DNA of 64,000 nt, from positions 682,001 through 746,000 of the forward strand of contig NZ_PGGN01000003.1 in NCBI RefSeq assembly GCF_003010935.1, in the 5' to 3' direction. Under the pieces are notes generated by a model. That model saw only the letters and a list, made by a program, of their open reading frames with translations. It was not told the origin of the DNA and searched no databases. Position 1 is the first letter of the stretch. Each line of letters begins with the position of its first letter. Source of the DNA: Phyllobacterium endophyticum (lineage in GTDB: Bacteria; Pseudomonadota; Alphaproteobacteria; Rhizobiales; Rhizobiaceae). Of the stretch, positions 1-8,759 are shown piece after piece. The position numbers and the translations under genes are program-made.

Positions 1-1098
1 GAACCACAGCTTTCCGTCTATACCCTCAAATACATCACGAACCCGACCGTATTGGCCGACGTAGTGCGCCCTTGCTTGCGGATTGCCGGTGGCGTCCATT
101 GTCACCGACCACAGCCGCTCTCCAGTCAGACCGGCAATGAACAAGGTGCCCCTGACGTAAGCAAGCCCGCTGGGACCCATTTCCTGCGTATGCCATTGCA
201 TGACCGGGTCGATGTAAGCCGGGTTGCCGCCTCGGCCTTCAACAACCGGCCAGCCGTAGTTTCCGCCCGGCCTAATTCGATTGAGTTCATCCCATGTATC
301 GTCGCCAAAGTCGGTTGCCCACAGCTGCCCGTCTTCGTCCCACGCCAGCCCTTGGGGGTTGCGCAGTCCAAAGGCATAGACGAGGGAGCCTTTGATCGGG
401 TTGTCCGCCGGGATGCCGCCGTCCGGCGTCATGCGGAGGATCTTGCCCGCAAGTGAATTCTGGTCCTGGGAGAGATCTGGATTTCGCGTTTCGCCGACCG
501 TAGCATAAAGCATCCCATCGGGACCAAAGGCGATCCGTCCGCCGTTGTGACCACGACCGCCAGGCAAGCTGTCAAGTATGACCTGAACATTCCCAAGCAC
601 ACCGTCGCTGTACGCCATCCGAACAATGCGATTGCCCGAAGTCGTGCTGTGGTAGGCATAGACCCAGACCTCCGCGCCCTGTGCGAGCGCTGCCAGTCCA
701 AGCATACCGCCATCCCCGCGGGCAACGACGCCGGGCACAACCCCGACCGATCGCGACGTCGCGCCTGGCCGCAGAGCGACTATATCTCCTGTGCCACGCT
801 GGCTGACGAGCACCTCGCGGCCCACCGGCACCGCCGACCAGGGTAAATCGAGGCTTGCGACAATCTGGACGGGAGTGTCAACGGGCATTACGCCTGTATC
901 TGGGTATCCTGGCAAATTTGATGACTGAGCATTTGTGTCTGAGGACACCACAAGCGGCATGATCCCGAGCAGAACGGGTGCGAGGCTGATCACTGAGATT
1001 CGGACCAATGCAATCGCTGCGCCGTACGCGCCCCTTGCGAGCATACTGCGCCGCATATATCCAGCGCCGCCTCTATCTTCGAAATCCCGATACGGCAT
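1..1098 (-). CDS. PQQ-dependent sugar (sorbosone/glucose-type) dehydrogenase, 3' end outside window
   Basis: The reading frame stays open for 366 codons and leaves the window at position 1, so the C-terminus is missing. The start at 1098 has a GGGAGAG box six bases upstream. The N-terminus (residues about 15-50) is basic and then hydrophobic, which suggests export to the periplasm. The body carries the signature of the soluble PQQ glucose/sorbosone dehydrogenase family: GRGHNGGRIAFGPDG, whose His is the family's catalytic base, followed by NPQGLAWD and GGNYGWP. Family members oxidise aldose sugars with PQQ; the substrate here cannot be read from the sequence. It lies last in a minus-strand group behind an NTF2-like gene, DoxX and the PaoABC-type oxidoreductase, so a shared periplasmic oxidation role is possible but not shown. 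Confidence 0.88.
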   Translation of the reverse strand, partial: MPYRDFEDRGGAGYMRRSMLARGAYGAAIALVRISVISLAPVLLGIMPLVVSSDTNAQSSNLPGYPDTGVMPVDTPVQIVASLDLPWSAVPVGREVLVSQRGTGDIVALRPGATSRSVGVVPGVVARGDGGMLGLAALAQGAEVWVYAYHSTTSGNRIVRMAYSDGVLGNVQVILDSLPGGRGHNGGRIAFGPDGMLYATVGETRNPDLSQDQNSLAGKILRMTPDGGIPADNPIKGSLVYAFGLRNPQGLAWDEDGQLWATDFGDDTWDELNRIRPGGNYGWPVVEGRGGNPAYIDPVMQWHTQEMGPSGLAYVRGTLFIAGLTGERLWSVTMDATGNPQARAHYVGQYGRVRDVFEGIDGKLWF

Positions 1099-1194
1099 GG
1101 ACAGCTCTCCCTTGGATCGTGCTATTCTCACATCAACGACATGCTCTTCAGCTACGCCAACACCAAAGTCGCAGCCTGCTCGCTTGGCGCGTGA

Positions 1195-1671
1195 CTAGTC
1201 GGTTCTGCCAGTCTCCGTTGCCTGATGCGCGACGTTTTTCCATTGCCCGTCTTTATGGACGTAGACGCGGAGATGCCGGGCTCTTTTTTCCACGGACGCC
1301 CCGCCGCTGGTTTTATACGCATTGCGATAGGATCCAGCGACAACAGCAACGTTGCAGTAGATCGTCGCTTTGTTTTCTTCGATGACGAAGGTCGAGAACA
1401 ACGCGCGTTGACCACGACGACCTGCGATGAATTGGGCCTTGTCACGAACACCCCCAGAACTCTCGACATGCGTATAGTCGTCGTCTGTGATGGACTCCAG
1501 CAGGGCCACATCATTGTGGAGCAATGCGTCGATACGCCTTTCATCCAGGGCGAGAACTTCTTTTTCAGCCTCGGCTCGATCCCTGCATTGTCCACTCAAT
1601 TGGGCCATTGCCACCGGCGTCGAAACCAACAGCGAGGCGATTCCCGCGACGTAGAGAAAAATCTTGGTCAT
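1195..1671 (-). CDS. secreted NTF2-like (DUF4440/SnoaL-fold) protein
   Basis: 158 residues. A clear Sec signal peptide covers residues 1-23, ending near AMAQ. The mature part has the pattern of small NTF2-like proteins: a helical start with LDERRIDALLHNDVALLESI, then TDDDYTHVESSGG and a closing VYVHKDGQWKNVAHQAT strand. Proteins of this fold serve many roles, and no specific activity can be assigned. It lies between the DoxX gene and the sugar dehydrogenase on the same strand, with a gap of 234 bases from DoxX and about 96 from the dehydrogenase, so cotranscription is possible. The start is the first ATG of the frame; an AAGGAGGAT box lies just upstream. Confidence 0.8.
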   Translation of the reverse strand: MTKIFLYVAGIASLLVSTPVAMAQLSGQCRDRAEAEKEVLALDERRIDALLHNDVALLESITDDDYTHVESSGGVRDKAQFIAGRRGQRALFSTFVIEENKATIYCNVAVVAGSYRNAYKTSGGASVEKRARHLRVYVHKDGQWKNVAHQATETGRTD

Positions 1672-1905
1672 TTGGCATCCTCCTTGTTTGCGAGGTCAAG
1701 ATGACAGCCTGGCGTCGGCGTCCGGTTGCACACCAAAGTGACAAGTGGTCCATTGAGGCACGGCTTGGTTAGGATCTCATCGAACCCATCGGAAGTCGTC
1801 ATCAGGCAAGTTGCTTCCGGCCTCCTGCTCGCTCCTTAAGGGGCAGCCAAAACCGCATCATCGGTCGGTACAAGTGCACGCCTCGAACGGGCCGGCGTTC
1901 CAATA

Positions 1906-2340
1906 TCACGATGCTTCCGCTATATTGGTGACGCTCGCTTTGGCGTTGCTTTCCAGCAAGCCATCCAAGCTCCAGGCACCCGGACCGGCAGCAGAAAAGT
2001 AGAGAAAGGTGAAGCAGTAAAGCATGGCTGCTTCGCCGTGATTGAGCACGGGGAAGAAACCATCCGAACTGTGTGCGATGAAATAGGCAAAGGCCATCAA
2101 GCCAGAGACAACGAAGGCAGCCGGACGAGTGAAAAGTCCCAATATCAGCAGCAAACCGCCAAGGACTTCAAGAAGTCCGGCGGTGTATAGCAAGGGATTG
2201 AGAGGATACTCAAAAGGCGCGGGCCATCCGAACAGCTTCATCGTGCCATGGGTGAAAAACGATCCTGCGGCAAAGATGCGCAAGACACTCAAAAGGTGCG
2301 GAGCGAACTTGCTGGTGTAATTTGCTTTCCAAGTAGGCAT
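1906..2340 (-). CDS. DoxX family membrane protein
   Basis: 144 residues from the chosen ATG at 2340, which is preceded by GGAGAGAG. A longer open frame to 2388 exists but lacks a good ribosome site. Four hydrophobic segments are visible, beginning LLSVLRIFAAGSFFTHGTMKLFGWP, LLYTAGLLEVLGGLLLILGLF, AFVVSGLMAFAYFIAH and AAMLYCFTFLYFSAAGP. This is the DoxX/DoxD-like membrane family, often found beside oxidoreductases and redox-stress genes, whose biochemical role is poorly defined. It lies directly downstream of the molybdopterin oxidoreductase genes, 72 bases after the large subunit, and is probably in the same transcript. Confidence 0.88.
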   Translation of the reverse strand: MPTWKANYTSKFAPHLLSVLRIFAAGSFFTHGTMKLFGWPAPFEYPLNPLLYTAGLLEVLGGLLLILGLFTRPAAFVVSGLMAFAYFIAHSSDGFFPVLNHGEAAMLYCFTFLYFSAAGPGAWSLDGLLESNAKASVTNIAEAS

Positions 2341-2412
2341 ATCTCTCTCCAGGTTAACCGAAATGTCTATGAGCCCGGTATTTGACAATACCGTTCGATG
2401 GGTCTGTGTCCG

Positions 2413-4530
2413 TCAAAGGACATCTTCAATGCGAATGGGAAGTTTTCGTATGCGCTTACCCGTTGCGTGATAGATCGCGTTTGCTATCGCAGGAGCGGTT
2501 CCCAGCATCACAAGCTCACCCATCCCCTTCACTCCAACGGAGTTGATCCTGGGATCGGGTTGGTCGATCAGACCCACATCAATGTTTCCGATATCGGCGT
2601 TGACTGCTATTACGTAATCGGCCAAGTCGTCATTGAGATAACCGGCAAAGCGCGGGTCGACCTCCGTTTCTTCCCTGAGCGCTGTACTGAATCCCCAGAC
2701 AACTCCGCCGTACATCTGGCCTTTCGCGGTCCTGGGGCTTACGACCCGTCCAATATCGGCAATACTGACTGCGCGCGGCATGCGAATTCGGCGCGTCATC
2801 GGGTCGATATGGATTTCCACAAACTGCGCAATATAGCTCATGGACGTGAAGCCGGGGTAGTCTGGCCCTGCCCCTGCACGGCCCCCTGATCGGAACGCCT
2901 TGAGAGCGGAAGGGTCTTGCCCGGGCGCGAGCTCCGTGGCCGTAACTTCGATATATGGTCGTTTCAGTCGCGCCAATTGCTCATGCAAGTTACCGGCTGG
3001 AGGGTTGGATCCGGCAAGTTCCTCAAATTTGGCTCGCAGGGCGTGCACGGCCTTTAACGCCACCGGAATACAGCTTGCCGTACCGCGTTCTCCGACGGTG
3101 GCTATCTGCGGCCCCCGTGTCGTATCCCCAAGCTGGATTTCCAACCGATCGGGATTGATGTCGAGTCCTTGCGTGATGACATTGGCGATTGCAGTGAGCA
3201 TCCCCTGGCCCATCTCGTGACCGGAGCTGATCATGCGTGTGGTGCCATTTGCGCGGACCCTGAGCGTCGCCTCGCTGGCGGACATCGATGCCCCGAATAT
3301 TCCGCAGGCGACGCCGAAACCCACAAGTGTTCCATCGTCCAGCCGCATTGAGCCCGGTTCGGGCACGCGTTTGCTCCAGCCGAACCGCTTGGCACCCTCT
3401 GTCAGACAGTCATTGAGGAAATGTGGCGACAAGGGTTGGCCGGCAATGATGTCCTTTTTGGCCTGATGATCCAGGCGAAATTGTACAGGGTCCTTCCCAA
3501 GCTTGTGGGCCATCTCGTCGATGAGACTTTCTAAGGCAAATCCCGCGGGAAAGGGATGGGTGCCTCGCGTGTGGCGCGGCATCTGGCGGTCAATATGGAC
3601 ATCAGCTGCCGTTGCCCGGAAATTCTCGATGGCATACAGACGCGCAATATCTTCGTGATATCCGGTCGAACGAAATCCACCGTCCGGGATGTTTTCTTGG
3701 ACAACATCATATGAGATGGCGTCCAGGCGCCCTGCTGCGTTGGCGGCAAGGCGCATATTGTGGATACTGCGTGGCCGATAGTTTGCGATATGAAAAACCT
3801 GTCCACGCGGCGCAACCAGCTTGACCGGTCGCCGTGTCAGCCTGGCTGCCTGGGCCACCAATGCCGTCTGGATCTTGGGAGGAGACTTTTGCCCGAACCC
3901 ACCGCCGACATGTTCGGATTTGACCGCGACCGCGTCGGGAGAAAGATTCAAAGCCTTTGCCAGCGCGCCCTTGACCGCATCGACGTTCTGACAACCCTCA
4001 TAAACAGTCAGTCGTCCGCCCGACCATTCCGCGACAGTGCCGAACAGTTCCATGGGATTGTGATGCTGGGTTGGCGTTTCGAACGTGCCCTCTACTATCG
4101 TGGCGGCGTTCTGAAAAGCACTCTCGACGTCTCCTGTACTAAAGCCCTCGGCCGGGACGCGGTGCGCACCAGGGCTACTCATCAAGGCAACAAACGGCGA
4201 AGCCTCATAGACAGCGGTTACCGCTTCGGCACCCTCAATCGCGGCCTCGATCGTCTCGGCAACGACCAGCGCGATAGGTTGGCCGAGAAAGGATATTTCC
4301 GGGCGAAGTGTCGGGAAGTCTCCTATGGACAACACCTGCACAACGCCAGCGGTTTCAGTCGCACGCCTGACGTCGAGTTCGCCCACCCTGCCTTTTGCAA
4401 TCGTGGCAGGTACCAGCATCGCGTAGAGCATTCCCGGCAGATTAATATCAGCCCCGTATAGCGCCTGCCCGAGCACCTTATCCCTGGCGTCGACGCGTGC
4501 AATTTCCGGGAAGACTTGTGAAGGCATCAC
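2413..4530 (-). CDS. paoC: periplasmic aldehyde oxidoreductase, molybdopterin-binding large subunit (PaoC type)
   Basis: 705 residues, close to the length of E. coli PaoC and much shorter than classical xanthine dehydrogenase. It has the aldehyde oxidase/xanthine dehydrogenase hammerhead start (VDARDKVLGQALYGADI), molybdopterin-binding stretches such as GGGFGQK and GHEMGQG, and the C-terminal KGMGE whose Glu (about E672) is the family's catalytic base. It hydroxylates aldehydes using a molybdenum cytosine dinucleotide cofactor. No export signal is present, as expected if it is carried out with the Tat-signal 2Fe-2S subunit. Its start overlaps the stop of the FAD subunit by four bases (ATGA), indicating translational coupling. 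No cofactor-inserting chaperone gene (XdhC/PaoD) is in the window. The symbol is by family; substrate unknown. Confidence 0.88.
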   Translation of the reverse strand: MMPSQVFPEIARVDARDKVLGQALYGADINLPGMLYAMLVPATIAKGRVGELDVRRATETAGVVQVLSIGDFPTLRPEISFLGQPIALVVAETIEAAIEGAEAVTAVYEASPFVALMSSPGAHRVPAEGFSTGDVESAFQNAATIVEGTFETPTQHHNPMELFGTVAEWSGGRLTVYEGCQNVDAVKGALAKALNLSPDAVAVKSEHVGGGFGQKSPPKIQTALVAQAARLTRRPVKLVAPRGQVFHIANYRPRSIHNMRLAANAAGRLDAISYDVVQENIPDGGFRSTGYHEDIARLYAIENFRATAADVHIDRQMPRHTRGTHPFPAGFALESLIDEMAHKLGKDPVQFRLDHQAKKDIIAGQPLSPHFLNDCLTEGAKRFGWSKRVPEPGSMRLDDGTLVGFGVACGIFGASMSASEATLRVRANGTTRMISSGHEMGQGMLTAIANVITQGLDINPDRLEIQLGDTTRGPQIATVGERGTASCIPVALKAVHALRAKFEELAGSNPPAGNLHEQLARLKRPYIEVTATELAPGQDPSALKAFRSGGRAGAGPDYPGFTSMSYIAQFVEIHIDPMTRRIRMPRAVSIADIGRVVSPRTAKGQMYGGVVWGFSTALREETEVDPRFAGYLNDDLADYVIAVNADIGNIDVGLIDQPDPRINSVGVKGMGELVMLGTAPAIANAIYHATGKRIRKLPIRIEDVL

Positions 4531-5543
4531 GCTCTCCTCTCAGCGGCAATGATCAGGGCATCAGCGACGACCCGGGCGCCAAGCTCTATTTTGAATGCAT
4601 TTTGCTTGCCGCTTCGGGCGTCGGCGAATGCAGCCCGTCCGGCCTGGATGGCCAACTCGCGAGTCAGAGTTGACCCTGTGACGACTGCCTCGGCAGCGCT
4701 GGACCGCCATGGGGTGGTTGCTACCCCGCCGAGGGCGATACGGGCAGCTCGCACGGTGGCGCCTTCCATCTCGACTGCCACTGCAGCAGAAGCCAGTGCG
4801 AAGGCATAGCTTTCGCGGTCGCGGACTTTATGATAGGTCGATCTACGGCCCGCCGGCGTTTTCCGAACGGTAATCGCGGTCACCAGTTCACCCGGATTGA
4901 GGTTGAATTCGCTGTGAGGCGTATCACCAGGAAGGCGATAGAATTCGGCAATTGGAAGCGCGCGCGCCCCTTGCGGGCCTAGCGTCTCGATCGTCGCATC
5001 CATCGCCATCAGCGCCACCGGCCAGTCGCCCGGCGCTACCGCTGTGCATGCCTGGCTGGTGCCCAGAACCGCTTGGGTACGATCCACCCCGCCGATCGCC
5101 GAGCAGCCCGAGTGAGGCTCGCGCTTGTTACAAGGGTAAACACCAACCATTGAGGAGGACCCTGCTCCATTGCGGAAATACATGCAACGCGTGCGTTGTA
5201 GAAGGTTGCCACCGACCGTGGCCATGTTACGCAACTGCTGGGACGCAGCCTTGAGCAGGCTTTGCGAAAGAAGCGGATATTCGTCGCGAACAACCGGCGC
5301 GTAGGCAACATCGGCCATGAGCGCGCGCCCCCCGAACCGCAGAACCTCACCATCAGTTTCAATCGCGTCCATACCGTCGATACGGCTTACGTCGATCAGG
5401 TGAGCCGGGCGCTCGATCCCCAGCTTCATGAGGTCGTAAAGGTTGGTGCCCCCCGCGATATAGCGGGCGGATCCACCCGCCCCGGCGAATTGCGCGACGG
5501 CTTCCTCGGCAGACCGAGCAAAAGTATAGTTCAATCCCTGCAT
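4527..5543 (-). CDS. paoB: periplasmic aldehyde oxidoreductase, FAD-binding subunit (PaoB type)
   Basis: 338 residues. It shows the FAD domain of the xanthine dehydrogenase medium subunit: YIAGGTNLYDLMKLG near residue 33 and TVGGNLLQRTRC near residue 115. After that come CNKREPHSGC cysteines, which in PaoB-like proteins bind an extra iron-sulfur cluster. The stretch between RTRCMYFRN and PCNKR contains an extra run rich in Gly and Ser compared with the family pattern as remembered. The subunit passes electrons from the molybdenum/Fe-S subunits to an acceptor. It starts three bases after the 2Fe-2S subunit ends and overlaps the large subunit, so the three genes form one operon. Confidence 0.87.
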   Translation of the reverse strand: MQGLNYTFARSAEEAVAQFAGAGGSARYIAGGTNLYDLMKLGIERPAHLIDVSRIDGMDAIETDGEVLRFGGRALMADVAYAPVVRDEYPLLSQSLLKAASQQLRNMATVGGNLLQRTRCMYFRNGAGSSSMVGVYPCNKREPHSGCSAIGGVDRTQAVLGTSQACTAVAPGDWPVALMAMDATIETLGPQGARALPIAEFYRLPGDTPHSEFNLNPGELVTAITVRKTPAGRRSTYHKVRDRESYAFALASAAVAVEMEGATVRAARIALGGVATTPWRSSAAEAVVTGSTLTRELAIQAGRAAFADARSGKQNAFKIELGARVVADALIIAAERRA

Positions 5544-5546
5544 CTT

Positions 5547-6167
5547 TCAGCCCTCCATGACCTTCGCCGCTTGCTCGACGGCGGCCAGAATCCCGACATA
5601 GGCTCCGCATCTACAGATATTGCCGCTCATAAACTCACGGATAGCATCGGGATCTGTCGCGCGGCCTTGGGTCACGCAAGCAACCGCGGACATGATCTGT
5701 CCTGGCGTGCAGTAGCCACACTGAAGTGCATCATTGTCTATGAAGGCTTGCTGCATCGGGTGAAGGTCTTGACCCGTCGAGAGGCCCTCGATTGTGGTAA
5801 CCTGCCGCCCATCGATCTTGGCCGCCATGGTCAGACACGCCGAAACGGGCCGATCGTCCAAATGAACCGTACAAGCGCCGCACTGTCCGTGATCACAGCC
5901 TTTTTTCGTCCCGGTATATCCGAGCCGTTCACGCAGCAAGTCGAGGAGAGATGCGCGTGAGTCAAGTTCAAGGCTGACCCGCTGACCGTTTATCAGCGCC
6001 GAGAGGTGGACTTTTCTGCCGGTTTCGACATGAGCAGACGGCATTTGAGCCTGCGCTGACTCGTCGAGCGGCAATATGCTTGCAGCGGCTGCCCCGGCTC
6101 CGGTGGCAAGGACAACACGGCGCGTGACACCGGCGGTTTGTGTCTTTGTAGATCCTTCGTCTGCCAT
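5547..6167 (-). CDS. paoA: periplasmic aldehyde oxidoreductase, 2Fe-2S subunit with Tat signal (PaoA type)
   Basis: 206 residues from the ATG at 6167, chosen because GAGGG lies nine bases upstream; the ATG at 6176 would touch that box. The N-terminus carries a twin-arginine signal (TRRVVLATGAGAAAA followed by an AQA cleavage site), so the complex is exported folded. The plant-type 2Fe-2S motif GCDHGQCGACTVHL with its fourth Cys is followed by the second 2Fe-2S domain with CGYCTPGQ and CRCGAY. This is the electron-transfer subunit of the PaoABC-like enzyme. It is first in the operon and faces a divergent TetR gene across a 240-base control region with twin palindromes. Confidence 0.9.
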   Translation of the reverse strand: MADEGSTKTQTAGVTRRVVLATGAGAAAASILPLDESAQAQMPSAHVETGRKVHLSALINGQRVSLELDSRASLLDLLRERLGYTGTKKGCDHGQCGACTVHLDDRPVSACLTMAAKIDGRQVTTIEGLSTGQDLHPMQQAFIDNDALQCGYCTPGQIMSAVACVTQGRATDPDAIREFMSGNICRCGAYVGILAAVEQAAKVMEG

Positions 6168-6330
6168 ATTTGCCATCCCTCGTGCTTCAAAGTTGTATCG
6201 AGCAGCGGTTGTGCGACGGCGATTGGCTTAAGAACCATTCAGTAAGTCGCTAACGCGCTTTCTGTGGTGCCTGTTCTCCAACGCCTCGCCATGAAATATG
6301 CCTGCTCGTTCAACTTGGAAGCTGCATCCA

Positions 6331-6376
6331 TTGTCAGGTTCTGACAATGTTTAGCACTATTGTCAGAACCTGACAA
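6331..6376. promoter_or_regulatory. twin palindromic operator between paoA and the TetR gene
   Basis: TTGTCAGGTTCTGACAA at 6331-6347 and TTGTCAGAACCTGACAA at 6360-6376 are exact reverse complements of each other. Each is also a near-perfect palindrome (TTGTCAG arms, central mismatch). Their centres are 29 bp apart, almost three helical turns. A TTGACA hexamer (6377-6382) abuts the second site on the TetR side. The arrangement fits two TetR-family dimers binding cooperatively and controlling both divergent transcripts. Binding by the adjacent regulator is inferred. Confidence 0.75.
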
Positions 6377-6411
6377 TTGACATAAATTCACAAAATCGCG
6401 AGGGATATGAA

Positions 6412-6981
6412 ATGGTACAGAGAGCGGAAAATGCACGCGAACGCTTCGAGGCCGCCGCCTTCAAGCTTTTTGGCGAGCAGGGATATGCCGCCACCACCGT
6501 ACCCGATATTGCCGAGAATGCGGGGCTGACGGAACGAACCTTTTATCGCTACTTCCCCGATAAGCGAGAAGTCCTATTTTGGCGTGCCACTGACCATCAG
6601 ATCAGCATACGCAACGAAATTGCCAGCGCAACTTGCAGCAGGCACCCACTTGCGATGGTGGCTCACGCGTTCAAATCAGTCGCCCCCTTTATCGATGGGC
6701 ATCGGCCGATCGTAAAGCTGCGCCAGGCCCTGATATCGTCTCACAGCGACTTGCAGGAGCGGGAACTGATGAAGCTGCATGCGCTCGCGTCTGCTATTGA
6801 CCTAACGCTGCAACAGCGTGGCATCCGGCCCTCCCCTGCCCGTGTGATAGCGGAGGTGGGCTCAGCCATCTGGAAAGTCGCACTAGAGAACTGGCGCAGC
6901 GACGAAAATGAGGCAAGCTTTGCAAATCACCTCGATAGGGTGCTTGCCGAATTCCAGACGGAGTTTCATCTTCTGGTTTGA
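6412..6981 (+). CDS. TetR/AcrR family transcriptional regulator
   Basis: 189 residues. The N-terminal helix-turn-helix is typical: RERFEAAAFKLFGEQGYAATTVPDIAENAGLTERTFYRYFPDKREVLFW at residues about 9-56. The C-terminal ligand-binding half is all-helical and not assignable to a ligand class. The gene diverges from the paoABC-like operon, and the intergenic region holds two copies of a 17-bp palindrome, so autorepression and control of the oxidoreductase are likely. The inducer may be an aldehyde or a related compound, which is inference only. Confidence 0.88.
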   Translation: MVQRAENARERFEAAAFKLFGEQGYAATTVPDIAENAGLTERTFYRYFPDKREVLFWRATDHQISIRNEIASATCSRHPLAMVAHAFKSVAPFIDGHRPIVKLRQALISSHSDLQERELMKLHALASAIDLTLQQRGIRPSPARVIAEVGSAIWKVALENWRSDENEASFANHLDRVLAEFQTEFHLLV

Positions 6982-7220
6982 AAGATAGTCGCTCGACAAG
7001 CGACAAGTTCAACTCTGTGGAGCGTCTTCCAGAGGCGTACCGCGATTGGGCCGCCCACCTGATCTCACGCGGGATTTCGGCCCAATCCTTATTGCGGCAA
7101 CGATAGAATAGACGATCTGGCCCGGCACGAGATGCAACGAAGAAAGCAAGGCAGAACGCCACGACTTTCCTTGCGGTGTGGAGATGAGGACAACGCAGTT
7201 CAAACACGCCAAGCACGAAG

Positions 7221-8759
7221 TCAGTTGGATTGTTCAGGCAGTGGTATACTCGGTTCCGGCGCGCCAGTCGTGCGCGAGACGCTCACGACATTCTTAACGT
7301 TCCACAAGCGAGACTTCCGCGCCGGTACCTCGCTCAAAATGCCTTCTCTAGGAAGCGAGATGACAGCTTGCATACCGCTTTCACCGTTGGACAAAGATAT
7401 GTCGCCCCCATGTTGCCGGGCTACCGCGCGCGCTATGGAGAGACCGAGGCCGATGCCTCCTGTCTGTCTGTTACGCGAAGTTTCCAGCCGGACAAAAGGC
7501 GCGAAAACCTTCTCTATCATGTCATGGGGAATCCCTTTGCCCCGATCTTCCACCACGATATCAACAGTCGACCCGGCGTGCCGAAGAGATACTTTGGCCT
7601 CCCCACCATAACGGACCGCGTTCTCGACAAGATTTCTGATCGCACGGCGGAGGCTGTCCGGTCGACAGAAGTACTTCATCTTCACGCCCTCGATATGTAT
7701 GACGGGATGCCCCAAATCCGCTTGATCGTCACAAATGCTTCCAACCAGCGCCTCCAGATCTATGACACGGGTCTCCTCTCTCACCGATTCCCCTCGTGCG
7801 AAAGAAATCGCAGCTTCTGTCATCGACTGGAGCTCGTCGATGGTCGATAGCATCTTGCGTTTGATTTCTTCGTCGTTGACGAATTCTGCTCTTAGCCGAA
7901 GCGATGTCAGCGGCGTTCGCAAATCATGGCCGATCGCTGCCAACATTTCCGTCCTGTCTTCGACGAAACGATGCAGACGGCTTTGCATCGTATTGAACGA
8001 CTGAGCCGTCCGCTTGATCTCCTCCGGGCCGTTTTCCGACAGCGGCGGCAGGTTTTGTCCTCTGCCAAGGGCTTCAGCAGATGTTGCCAGGCTTTGTAGT
8101 GGTCGCGCGATGCGCCTTGCGATAAAAACGCCGATCGATGCAAGAATAAAAGCGGTGAGCCCAAGTGACATGAGTGACCTGGATGTCCACGAGCTTCTCT
8201 TGTCGTGCTGATAAAAGGCCGCGTTCAGCCAGCGTCCGTCATCGAGTTGCGTCATAAACCCATATCCCAAACTGCCCGAGAAACGGAGAACCTTCGCTGG
8301 CTGCGGCAGCATCCACAAATAAGGCGTCGGCGTCACCCACGGGTCATTTGCGTTTGCGGTGGCCACTTCGTCGGTGTCTGGCAATTGCGGATGCGACGCC
8401 CCAGCCCAGCCGAGCGTGCCGCTCGGGTCGACTGAACTGTCCAGAGGCCGGGAAAGGTGAGCAAGGGCCCTCAACCTCCAAGAATTGGCGTTCGCCGGCT
8501 CGCTTTCGCTCAACCAGAACCGCAGATAGCTTCCCTCACTTGCACGCAGCGCTTGCTCCCTCGTTTGAGGCGAGAGCGTTCCCATCAAGCGGGTTATCGC
8601 TGCCGCTCGGCTGATGAACTCACCTTTCACCGCGGCGTCGAATTTTTTGGTGTATTCATCCCAAGAAATGAGGACGGTGAGCGCCTGTGAGGCGAGCAAC
8701 GCCGCAAGGGTCAGACCTATAAATTGCGTCGCCAGGCTTTTTCGCCAAAAAGCAGTCAT
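7221..8759 (-). CDS. sensor histidine kinase
   Basis: 512 residues from the ATG at 8759, which overlaps the stop of the response regulator gene (ATGA). The order is: first membrane segment at residues 10-31, a periplasmic sensor region of about 160 residues without a recognised domain, second membrane segment at about 197-215, a HAMP linker (RRIARPLQSL), the phosphoacceptor box EMLAAIGHDLRTPLTSLR with His at 278, and the ATPase core (NLVENAVRYGG, VEDRGKGIP, GGIGLGLSIARAVARQHGG). It is an EnvZ/OmpR-class kinase that phosphorylates the upstream-encoded regulator. The signal is not evident. A longer in-frame start to 8801 exists but lies inside the regulator gene. Confidence 0.9.
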   Translation of the reverse strand: MTAFWRKSLATQFIGLTLAALLASQALTVLISWDEYTKKFDAAVKGEFISRAAAITRLMGTLSPQTREQALRASEGSYLRFWLSESEPANANSWRLRALAHLSRPLDSSVDPSGTLGWAGASHPQLPDTDEVATANANDPWVTPTPYLWMLPQPAKVLRFSGSLGYGFMTQLDDGRWLNAAFYQHDKRSSWTSRSLMSLGLTAFILASIGVFIARRIARPLQSLATSAEALGRGQNLPPLSENGPEEIKRTAQSFNTMQSRLHRFVEDRTEMLAAIGHDLRTPLTSLRLRAEFVNDEEIKRKMLSTIDELQSMTEAAISFARGESVREETRVIDLEALVGSICDDQADLGHPVIHIEGVKMKYFCRPDSLRRAIRNLVENAVRYGGEAKVSLRHAGSTVDIVVEDRGKGIPHDMIEKVFAPFVRLETSRNRQTGGIGLGLSIARAVARQHGGDISLSNGESGMQAVISLPREGILSEVPARKSRLWNVKNVVSVSRTTGAPEPSIPLPEQSN

